Part shown: piece by piece, positions 57,000 to 64,000 of the stretch | Layout: each line of letters starts with the position of its first letter | How positions within the stretch are numbered: position 1 is the first letter of the stretch | From: Blautia hansenii | GTDB lineage: Bacteria > Bacillota > Clostridia > Lachnospirales > Lachnospiraceae | Assembly: GCF_013304445.1 (NCBI RefSeq) | Contig: NZ_JAAITA010000014.1 | Location: 1-64,000, forward strand | DNA length: 64,000 nucleotides | Reading direction: 5' to 3' | Program-made: the position numbers and the translations under genes | Notes under the pieces: model-generated | Seen by the model: the letters and a program-made list of their open reading frames with translations, nothing else | What the model was told of the DNA's origin: nothing | The model's database searches: none

Positions 57000-58391
57000 A
57001 TGAAGGCAAAAAAAATTCTGGCTGCAGGACTTGCAGTAACCACGTTGGCATCAACTGCCTTAACCGGATGTGGAAATTCCGATTCTTCTGAAACGGCAGA
57101 TGGAAAAAAGAATTTATCTGTTTTTATCTTTGCCAATGACCATGAGTCAAAAGTGTACAAGGATATGATTAAGAAGTTTGAGGAAGACCACAAAGATACG
57201 ATTGGAAAAGTGGATATTCAGATTACTACACAGGAAGAATATAGTAAGACATTAACAGGAATGATGACAGCGGGGGATTTGCCGGACGTATTCTATGTGG
57301 GACCTGAGGCCGTAGAACAATATGTGGAAAATGGTTATATTGCAGATTTGCAGCCAATTTTGGATGAGAAAGGAATCAGTACAGACGGACTTGTGGCGCA
57401 GGAGGCATTAAACAGCTATAGATACGATGGAGAAAAGACCGGTTCCGGTGATTTGTATGCACTTCCGAAAGATGCCTCTGTATTTGCCTATGCTTACAAC
57501 AAAGACATTTTTGATGAAGCAGGTATTCCATATCCGGATCCTGAAAATCCATATACCTATGAAGAGTTTGTAGATGTATGCCAGAAACTTACAAAAGATA
57601 CAGACGGAGATGGGGAAATCGACCAGTGGGGCTGTGGTATGGCCAATGCCTTTATGCTTCAACAGTATGTATGGTCAAACGGAGCTTCCTATTTATCTGA
57701 CGATTATAAAACAGTAAATATTGATACTCCGGAGTTTAAAGAGGCTTTACAGAAATATGTAGACTTGACATTAAAGTATAAAGTAACACCTACCGTAGAG
57801 CAGGACGCTTCTCTTGGTGTATATCAGAGATGGCTGGCAGGACAGGAAGCTTTCTATGCATGTGGAACATGGGATGTGGCCGCTTTTATGGATAAAGAAA
57901 CTTTCCCGTTCAACTGGGATTTGTGTGCGTTCCCGACTTTGTCAACAGGAAAAACTATGACCTGGCTTGGAACCGTTGGGTTCTGTGTATCTGAAAACAG
58001 CAAAAATAAAGAGGAAGCAGCAGAACTGATTTCTTATCTGTGTACAGATGAAGATGGACAGAAAGAACTTTCCGGTATTACAGGCGGAGAATCGATTCAG
58101 CTTCCCAATATTAAAAGCCTTGCAGATGGAGAATTTGTAGATGCAATTAACAGTGGAACACTTCAGTTCCCATCTAATGTAAATGTATTTTTTAATTATC
58201 TGAACGGAACAGACAAATATGAGGGAAGATTTCAGGAAACAACTTATACACCAAATGCAGAATGGAATGATATCTTCCTGGAAGGTTTGGATAATGTAAA
58301 AAATGACTCTATGACGGTGGATGAATACATAGAGCAGGTAGCACCGAAAATGCAGGAATCTCTTGATGAGGCCTGGGAAAGCGTAGAATAA
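57000..58391 (+). CDS. Solute-binding lipoprotein of the arabino-oligosaccharide locus
   Basis: Lipid-anchored sugar-binding protein, 463 residues, lipobox LTGC (Cys24), SBP_bac_1 fold with a DTDGDGEIDQWG loop. GGGAGGAAAAG precedes the ATG. It resembles MalE/AraN-type proteins. A hairpin separates it from two permease genes. Ligand inferred from the three GH43 genes around it: arabino- or xylo-oligosaccharides. Confidence 0.9.
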   Translation: MKAKKILAAGLAVTTLASTALTGCGNSDSSETADGKKNLSVFIFANDHESKVYKDMIKKFEEDHKDTIGKVDIQITTQEEYSKTLTGMMTAGDLPDVFYVGPEAVEQYVENGYIADLQPILDEKGISTDGLVAQEALNSYRYDGEKTGSGDLYALPKDASVFAYAYNKDIFDEAGIPYPDPENPYTYEEFVDVCQKLTKDTDGDGEIDQWGCGMANAFMLQQYVWSNGASYLSDDYKTVNIDTPEFKEALQKYVDLTLKYKVTPTVEQDASLGVYQRWLAGQEAFYACGTWDVAAFMDKETFPFNWDLCAFPTLSTGKTMTWLGTVGFCVSENSKNKEEAAELISYLCTDEDGQKELSGITGGESIQLPNIKSLADGEFVDAINSGTLQFPSNVNVFFNYLNGTDKYEGRFQETTYTPNAEWNDIFLEGLDNVKNDSMTVDEYIEQVAPKMQESLDEAWESVE

Positions 58392-58404
58392 GGCTGCAAG
58401 TGAG

Positions 58405-58460
58405 AAGCGCTCCTGTATAGGGATTTGTAAGAAAATATCCGTTATACAGGAGGCTTTTCT
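58405..58460 (+). terminator. Intercistronic hairpin, probable partial terminator
   Basis: GCGCTCCTGTATA and TATACAGGAGGC pair across a ~23-base loop, followed by TTTTCTTT. It lies directly between binding-protein and permease genes, as in the GH127 operon. Confidence 0.65.
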
Positions 58461-58480
58461 TTGTTTGGAGGGATAGAGTT

Positions 58481-59407
58481 ATGAGCAGAACAAAAGTAAA
58501 ACCAATCAAGAGAAAAATGAGCAAAGCTGCTTTTAAGGAGCACTGCTGGGGACTGGCCTTTGTATCACCGCCTTTTATTGGATTCTGTATTTTTATGGCA
58601 TTTCCGATTGTGTTCGCATTTGTAGCGAGTTTGACAAAATGGAACGGTATGAACCAGATGCTGGATAACTTTGTGGGCTTGGACAATTACATTAAATTAC
58701 TGGGAGATGAGAAGTTCTGGAAGGTACTGCTGAACACAGTGATTTATATGATAGGTATTCCTGTTGGCATGATACTGGCGTTGGTGATTGCGGTAGGAAT
58801 GAACCGAAAAATAAAGGGAATTAAGATTCTTCGTACGTTATACTATGTACCGGTTGTATCTTCCCTGGTTGCGGTAGCTATTCTGTGGATGTGGGTTTTC
58901 AACTATGACTATGGTCTGCTGAATAGTATTATCAAAGCTGTTACAGGCGCTCATGGTCCTAATTGGCTGGGAGATGAATTTTGGGTAAAAGTATCCATGA
59001 TTATTTTTATGGTATGGAAAGGTCTGGGTGGTTCCATTATTTTGTATCTGGCAGGTCTGCAGAGTATTCCGAGAGATTATTATGAGGCTGCTAAAATTGA
59101 TGGCGCTAATGGCCTGAAGCTGTTTCGCTATATTACCATGCCTTTGGTATCTCCGGTTACTTTTTATTTGTTGATTACAGGTCTGATTGGTGGTTTCCAG
59201 GTTTTTGTAGAAGTGCTGGTTATGGTTCCGAACGGAGGCTTAAACTACAGTGCTGCAACCGTTGTATTCTATCTCTATGATAAGGCCTTTGGCAATAACC
59301 AGATGGGATATGGTTCTGCAATGGCATTTATTCTGGCAATCTTTATCTTTATCATTACGGCAATTAACTTTAAGGCCCAGGATAAATGGGTAAAGACCAT
59401 TGAATAG
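58481..59407 (+). CDS. ABC sugar permease (AraP/MalF type)
   Basis: Membrane subunit, 308 residues, six membrane segments; EAA loop YEAAKIDGANGLKLF; MVPNGGLNYSAATVVFYLY is the MalF/AraP-type signature. GGAGGGATAGAG precedes the ATG. It is followed after 14 bp by the second permease. Confidence 0.9.
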   Translation: MSRTKVKPIKRKMSKAAFKEHCWGLAFVSPPFIGFCIFMAFPIVFAFVASLTKWNGMNQMLDNFVGLDNYIKLLGDEKFWKVLLNTVIYMIGIPVGMILALVIAVGMNRKIKGIKILRTLYYVPVVSSLVAVAILWMWVFNYDYGLLNSIIKAVTGAHGPNWLGDEFWVKVSMIIFMVWKGLGGSIILYLAGLQSIPRDYYEAAKIDGANGLKLFRYITMPLVSPVTFYLLITGLIGGFQVFVEVLVMVPNGGLNYSAATVVFYLYDKAFGNNQMGYGSAMAFILAIFIFIITAINFKAQDKWVKTIE

Positions 59408-59421
59408 GAGGGGAAAAGAAA

Positions 59422-60291
59422 ATGGCTAAATTAGATGAAAAAAGTTCTGAAGTGAAAACGAAAAAAGCAAAAATAGTAGACAGGATTGTTTTTACTCTCC
59501 TTTTGATAGGCGCTATTGCCATGGTATTTCCGCTGATTTATATGCTTCTGAGTTCCTTTATGACAAAAAATCAGATTTTGTCTGCGAACTTCAGTATTAT
59601 TCCGAATCCGTGGAAGTTTGGAAAGTATGCAGAGGTGCTGCAGAAACCGGAATTTATGAGAGGTCTTAGAAATACGCTGATAGTAGCTATGCCAGTATTG
59701 ATAGTTGGCGGATTTACTTCTTCTTTGGCGGCGTTTTCTTTCAGCAAGCTGAAATTTAAAGGGAAAGATGGAATTTTTCTGGGATTGCTGGCAACTATGA
59801 TGATACCGTTTGCGGTCGTTATGATACCCCAGTATGTGATGTTTACAAAGATGGGATGGACAAACAGTCTTTTGCCTCTGATTATTCCAGGGCTTTTTGG
59901 AAATGTCAGTATTATTTTCTTTTTGCGGCAGAATCTGACCAGCGTTCCGGATTCTATGGTGGAGGCTGCTAAAATTGATGGCTGTGGCTATTTTAAAATG
60001 TATTATAAAATTTTTCTTCCTTTAATGAAGGGGGCATTAATGACACAGATTATTTTGTGGTTCATGGGAATCTGGAATGATTATCTGGCACCGACTATTT
60101 TTATTCAGGATGAACAGTGGTTTACTCTGCAGGTGGTTATCCGGTCCTTTAATGCTTATTATGCAGTAAACAGCGATTACCCGCTGATTATGGCAGCTTC
60201 TGTTTTAGCAATCCTGCCAACGCTGCTTTTGTTCTTTTTCTTCCAGAGATACATTATTGAATCCATGGCAGTTACTGGTGTAAAAGGATGA
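59422..60291 (+). CDS. ABC sugar permease (AraQ/MalG type)
   Basis: Second membrane subunit, 289 residues; EAA loop VEAAKIDGCGYFKMY; the C-terminus ESMAVTGVKG is typical of AraQ-like permeases. AGGAGGGG precedes the ATG. Its stop codon overlaps the ATG at 60288 of the next frame (ATGA), so translation of the GH43 gene is likely coupled. Confidence 0.9.
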   Translation: MAKLDEKSSEVKTKKAKIVDRIVFTLLLIGAIAMVFPLIYMLLSSFMTKNQILSANFSIIPNPWKFGKYAEVLQKPEFMRGLRNTLIVAMPVLIVGGFTSSLAAFSFSKLKFKGKDGIFLGLLATMMIPFAVVMIPQYVMFTKMGWTNSLLPLIIPGLFGNVSIIFFLRQNLTSVPDSMVEAAKIDGCGYFKMYYKIFLPLMKGALMTQIILWFMGIWNDYLAPTIFIQDEQWFTLQVVIRSFNAYYAVNSDYPLIMAASVLAILPTLLLFFFFQRYIIESMAVTGVKG

Positions 60292-60302
60292 GGTGTGTTT
60301 CT

Positions 60303-61658
60303 GTGTATGAAGAAAATGAAGGGGAAGTACAAGGTGTTCTTCGCCTGAACGAGACAAATGTGTATCAAAATCCAGTGGTATGGTCCCACGATCCGTCTAT
60401 GATGTGGGACCCTGTAACCAAACTGTATTATTCCTATAGCACAGATATTTACAGACCTGAAGAGGGATTAAGAGAAAAAATAGGAATTCCGGTGCGCAGT
60501 TCCAGGGATTTAATACATTTTACTTATGAGGGAATCGTACTTTCGGAAAAGGCTATACGGGAAGGGCGGGATAATGGGGATTTTCCGCCTACGGAAGGTT
60601 TTTGGGCGCCTTATGTGGAGTATGTAAAAGGAGAATATCGAATGTATTATTCTGCAACGAAAGCCTTTGGCAGTTCGGAATCCCGCATATGGCTGGCTGT
60701 AGCCAGGCATCCTCTGGGGCCTTTTGAGAATAGAGGGGTTGTGGCAGATACCTGGGGAACGGATAATACTTATCCAAATGCAATTGATGCACATGTGGTA
60801 TGGGATGAACACCGGTGTTATTTGGTCTATGGCTCCTTTTTCGGAGGAATCTATATAAAAGCTCTAGATCCGTCTACGGGATTATCCGCAGATGGTAATC
60901 CGAAAAGTTTCGGAAAGTGTATTTCCAGACGAGGAAAAGGATTTTCAAAAGACGGACCGGAAGGTGCTTCCATTATATATATGCCTGAAAACGGTTGGTT
61001 TTATCTGTTTCAGTCTTATGGCTGGCTGGGAGACGATTACGATATTCGGGTAGGGAGAAGCAGAAATGTGACCGGCCCTTATCTGGACTTTTGTGGAAAG
61101 AATCTGAAAGAAGAAAGCATGGGAGTTCAGATTGCAGGGAGTTATAGGTTTGAAGCTGGAAATCCTAATGCAGGGATAAATGGGAATTCATGGAAATGGA
61201 ATGGATTTCGAGGTCCGGGGCATGGCGTGCCCTTTTATGACGAAAGGCGGAACAGATATTTTTTTGTGCATCATGTAAGAGATGGTGCTGAAATATACAG
61301 AGACTATGACGAAGAGGAAAAGCGTGCCAGTTATCAGGTGCATTACATGATGGTACGCACAATGGCACTGATAAATGACTGGCCTGTTTTTCTGCCCGAA
61401 CCGTACCAGGGAGAGGAGAGGAAAATTCCTGTTTCTGAAGCTCCCGGTGGATATTGGGAAATTTTATATTTCCGGGAAGATGGAAAAGAAATCCAGCGCT
61501 CAGAAAAGGTTCTGATAGCGGATTTTTGTAAGCACTTTGAAAACTCTATAGTTTATGAATGCAGAGATTTTGAGAATGGAAAAAAATCGGTAGTTATGTC
61601 GGGAATTGATAAATCCGGTCTTGCATATTGGGGAAAATTCATGTATAGTATAGTTTAG
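60303..61658 (+). CDS. GH43 family glycosidase, cytoplasmic
   Basis: Beta-propeller hydrolase of ~451 residues without signal peptide. Candidate triad: Asp in HDPSMMWD, Asp in DAHVVWD, Glu in GPEGASIIY. The YGSFFGGIYIKALD blade is shared with endo-arabinanase-like GH43 members, and a C-terminal beta-sandwich follows. I prefer GTG 60303, with GAGGTG seven bases upstream; the alternative is the ATG at 60288, which overlaps the permease stop but has only a weak site. The operator palindrome at 61654-61669 overlaps its stop codon. Confidence 0.83.
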   Translation: MYEENEGEVQGVLRLNETNVYQNPVVWSHDPSMMWDPVTKLYYSYSTDIYRPEEGLREKIGIPVRSSRDLIHFTYEGIVLSEKAIREGRDNGDFPPTEGFWAPYVEYVKGEYRMYYSATKAFGSSESRIWLAVARHPLGPFENRGVVADTWGTDNTYPNAIDAHVVWDEHRCYLVYGSFFGGIYIKALDPSTGLSADGNPKSFGKCISRRGKGFSKDGPEGASIIYMPENGWFYLFQSYGWLGDDYDIRVGRSRNVTGPYLDFCGKNLKEESMGVQIAGSYRFEAGNPNAGINGNSWKWNGFRGPGHGVPFYDERRNRYFFVHHVRDGAEIYRDYDEEEKRASYQVHYMMVRTMALINDWPVFLPEPYQGEERKIPVSEAPGGYWEILYFREDGKEIQRSEKVLIADFCKHFENSIVYECRDFENGKKSVVMSGIDKSGLAYWGKFMYSIV

Positions 61659-61669
61659 ATAAGTCTAAA
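61654..61669. promoter_or_regulatory. Palindrome TTTAGA-N4-TCTAAA upstream of the regulator gene
   Basis: Perfect 6-bp arms with TAAG between, 34 bp before the ATG of the ArsR-type gene. The half-site is close to the TTTAGTT of the two promoter repeats, suggesting self-regulation by the same protein. Confidence 0.55.
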
Positions 61670-61703
61670 ATTTTTAAGGTTATCTGGAAAGTGGGAAGAA
61701 GCA

Positions 61704-62624
61704 ATGTTACATATTAAGAGCTTAGATGAGGGTCTTGAGATATTCAAGGCATTGGGGTCAGAAGTCAGAATTAATATTGTCAAACTGCTGCTGGAAAACC
61801 GAGAGATGAATATGAATGAACTTGCATCCAGCTTGGGCATTACGAATGGTGCATTGACCAGCCATATTAAGAAACTTGAAGAGACGGGCATAATTAAAGT
61901 CATTACAGAACATGGCGGACATGGGAATCAGAAGCTGTGCAGAGTCGATGTGGATAAGATTCTGGTGGAAGTAGAGGGCAAAGAGGCGGAAGATGAAAAC
62001 AATATCTATAACACGGAAGTGAGGGTTGGACATTATTCTGATTATGAAATTTATCCGACCTGCGGTTTAGCCACAGACACGGCTTTGGTAGGGGAAGTTG
62101 ATGATCCAAGATATTTTGCTCATCCGGACAGAATTAAAGCAAGAATTCTCTGGTTTACAAAGGGTTATATTGAATATATTATACCCAATCTTTTGCCCAG
62201 TGCAACAAAGATAGAACAAATTACCCTTTCTCTCGAAATTAGTTCAGAGGCGCCGGGAGTCAACAGCGACTGGCCTTCCGATATTTCTTTTTACTTAAAT
62301 GATGAGAAAATCGGAACCTGGACAAGTCCGGGAGATTATGGCGATGTCCGGGGAATTTTCACTCCGGATTGGTGGTTCCCGAATTGGAATCAATATGGAC
62401 TTTTGAAAATGATTGTAATTAATAAGAAAGGAACTTTTGTAGATGGATTAAAAATATCGGATATTAATATCCGAAAATTTAATCTGGATTATAAGAGTAC
62501 CATCCGATTTAAGTTCCAGATTGAAGAAGATGCTAAAAATGTAGGCGGCATCACAATTTTCGGCAATGGATTCGGAAATTACAATCAGGACATTAAGGTT
62601 CGGATTGCATATAGTCAAATGTAA
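61704..62624 (+). CDS. ArsR-type winged-helix regulator with large C-terminal sensor domain
   Basis: Predicted regulator of the GH43/ABC locus; 306 residues against ~100 for a plain ArsR protein. Residues ~10-95 are the winged helix (EIFKALGSEVRINIVKLLL, MNELASSLGITNGALTSHIKKLEETGII). The remaining ~200 residues look beta-rich and resemble carbohydrate-binding or jelly-roll folds (VNSDWPSDISFYLNDEKIGTWTSPGDYGDVRG), with no kinase or ROK features. No metal-binding Cys of classical ArsR is seen, so a sugar ligand is likelier. Weak GGGAAGAAG before the ATG. It is encoded within its presumed target locus. Confidence 0.75.
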   Translation: MLHIKSLDEGLEIFKALGSEVRINIVKLLLENREMNMNELASSLGITNGALTSHIKKLEETGIIKVITEHGGHGNQKLCRVDVDKILVEVEGKEAEDENNIYNTEVRVGHYSDYEIYPTCGLATDTALVGEVDDPRYFAHPDRIKARILWFTKGYIEYIIPNLLPSATKIEQITLSLEISSEAPGVNSDWPSDISFYLNDEKIGTWTSPGDYGDVRGIFTPDWWFPNWNQYGLLKMIVINKKGTFVDGLKISDINIRKFNLDYKSTIRFKFQIEEDAKNVGGITIFGNGFGNYNQDIKVRIAYSQM

Positions 62625-62634
62625 AGAAGATAGA

Positions 62635-62684
62635 AGCGGCTCAATATTCTGCATTATAAGCAGAGTTGAGTCGTTTTGTTTTGT
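62635..62684 (+). terminator. Terminator after the ArsR-type gene
   Basis: GCGGCTCAA and TTGAGTCGT with an inner TCTGC/GCAGA stem, then TTTTGTTTTG. Confidence 0.8.
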
Positions 62685-62709
62685 ATCTGCGGGAGTAAAA
62701 GGAGGCAGC

Positions 62710-64000
62710 ATGAAGAAAAAAGCAATTTTATATCTGACAATGGCCCTGTGTGTTGGCATGGCTGGCTGTGGACAAAAAGAAAAGTTAAAGGCAGATAAAG
62801 CTTTCGAGAAAGAATTTAAAGAGGTATCTGTTCATGACCCGTCGGTTGTGCAGGGAGATGATGGAAGTTATTATATTTTTGGTTCTCATCTGGCAGTAGC
62901 GAAAACCGATGATTTTATGAATTGGGAATATGTGAATCAGGGAGTGAAGAATGATAATTCCGTTATCCCGGATGTGTATCTGAATATGAAAGAGGCATTT
63001 GAATGGTCTCACAGCAATACGTTCTGGGCTCCGGATGTGGCAAAGCTGGCAGACGGGAAATTTCATTTGTATTATTGTAACTGTCAAGGAGATGCCCCGG
63101 TTTCCTGTCTCGGAACAGCGGTTTCTGACACAGTAGCAGGTCCATATATTAACGAGGGGCTGATGTTGAAATCCGGAATGGGTGCAGAAGAAAAAGACGA
63201 GGATGGTAATTTGTATCAGGCAACCACGGACCCTAATACGGTAGACCCATGTACCTTTTATGACGCAGAGGGAAAACTCTGGATGGTTTACGGTTCTTAT
63301 TCGGGCGGAATTTTCATAAAAGAAATGAATCCGGAAACGGGTCTGCCCCTGGAAACAGGCTATGGGAAAAAACTATTGGGCGGCAATCATCTTAGGATAG
63401 AGGCGCCGTACATTATATATAATGAAGAAACAGGATATTATTACATGTTTCTTTCCTTTGGAGGATTGGATTCTACCGGAGGATATAACATCCGGGTGTG
63501 CAGGTCTGAAAATCCAGACGGTCCCTATGTTGACTCCATGGGACAGGAAATGGAGGATTGTAAAGGGGCAGCAGGGACATCTTTTAGTGATGCAACAGCA
63601 GCTTTGTATGGCACGAAGTTAATGGGTGGCTATAAGTTTTTATGGAAAGAAGGCGAAGAGGGAGAGGAAAGGGAAGGATACCTTTCGCCAGGACATAATT
63701 CTTGTATTTATCAGGAAGAGACAGACCGATATTTCATTATTTATCACACCAGATTTGAGAACAGGGGTGAAGAACATGAGGTTCGCGTACACCAAATGTT
63801 TTTCAATGAAGATGGCTGGCCGGTGATTGCGCCTTACCGATATACAGAGGAATCTTTGAAAGAATATACAAAGGAAGAACTTGCAGGAAATTATAAATTT
63901 ATCAATCATGGCAGAGAGATTTCGGCAGATATGGCAGAATCAGATGAAATTCAACTTTGCACGGATGGAAAGATAAAGGGGGCGGCAGAAGGCACCTGGA
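62710..64000 (+). CDS. Lipoprotein GH43 hydrolase, 3'-truncated by window edge
   Basis: Surface-exposed beta-propeller hydrolase; 430 codons are visible and the frame is still open. Signal peptide with lipobox MAGC (Cys19) anchors it outside the cell. Candidate triad: Asp in HDPSVVQ, Asp in VDPCTFYD, Glu in RIEAPYIIY. YGSYSGGIFIKEMNP and LSPGHNSCIY are typical of endo-arabinanase-like GH43 (subfamily 4/5-like), and a C-terminal sandwich domain begins after ~residue 370. GGAGG precedes ATG 62710. It would cut polymer outside and feed the importer upstream. Confidence 0.87.
   Translation, partial: MKKKAILYLTMALCVGMAGCGQKEKLKADKAFEKEFKEVSVHDPSVVQGDDGSYYIFGSHLAVAKTDDFMNWEYVNQGVKNDNSVIPDVYLNMKEAFEWSHSNTFWAPDVAKLADGKFHLYYCNCQGDAPVSCLGTAVSDTVAGPYINEGLMLKSGMGAEEKDEDGNLYQATTDPNTVDPCTFYDAEGKLWMVYGSYSGGIFIKEMNPETGLPLETGYGKKLLGGNHLRIEAPYIIYNEETGYYYMFLSFGGLDSTGGYNIRVCRSENPDGPYVDSMGQEMEDCKGAAGTSFSDATAALYGTKLMGGYKFLWKEGEEGEEREGYLSPGHNSCIYQEETDRYFIIYHTRFENRGEEHEVRVHQMFFNEDGWPVIAPYRYTEESLKEYTKEELAGNYKFINHGREISADMAESDEIQLCTDGKIKGAAEGTW

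Overview
The window looks like the chromosome of a gut Lachnospiraceae bacterium (Clostridium cluster XIVa, Blautia/Mediterraneibacter-like). The evidence is moderate GC, strong AGGAGG ribosome sites, canonical sigma-A promoters, an L10 leader, SAM-I and preQ1-I riboswitches, lipoprotein-dependent CUT1 sugar transporters without their own ATPase, and ROK, AraC and ArsR sugar regulators. The genus is an inference; no 16S gene or other decisive marker is present.

Layout. 1-1.4 kb: 3' end of an IS66 transposase gene whose right inverted repeat abuts what reads as the trailer end of a CRISPR array, so the element appears to sit inside a CRISPR repeat. 1.5-10.7 kb: an AraC regulator divergent from a plant-glycan operon (GH127, solute-binding lipoprotein, two permeases, GH31). 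10.7-26.3 kb: housekeeping genes. These are a preQ1-controlled queuosine-precursor transporter, a sugar acetyltransferase, an unusual TPR/acidic-linker/P-loop protein with ksgA, a ROK regulator beside a secreted DUF1002 protein, an S1-domain protein coupled to a lone EIIC membrane protein, a CBS-DHH pyrophosphatase with a flavin reductase and shikimate kinase, murA, and metK under a SAM-I riboswitch. 26.5-32.2 kb: a surface PL8 polysaccharide lyase and a heparinase II/III-type lyase, probably for uronate-containing polysaccharides.

32.3-54.5 kb carries the ribosomal/RNA-polymerase genes, but split into pieces: rplJ-rplL, then cstA, then rpoB-rpoC, then a complete sugar locus (ROK and DUF4838 protein divergent from two permeases and a binding protein), then rpsL-rpsG-fusA and tuf. 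rplK and rplA are not upstream of rplJ. Each piece has its own promoter and terminator.

54.6-64 kb is an arabinose/xylose-polymer locus: HxlR-like fragment, DUF624 membrane protein, GH43, binding lipoprotein, two permeases, second GH43, ArsR-type regulator with a large extra domain, and a third, lipoprotein GH43 that runs off the window. Two promoters of this locus share an inverted repeat with identical geometry (TTTAGTT-N22-AACTAAA), and the regulator gene has a related palindrome. Together the loci import oligosaccharides made outside the cell, trim them in the cytoplasm and switch on by local regulators; the ATPase that would energise the three transporters must be encoded elsewhere.
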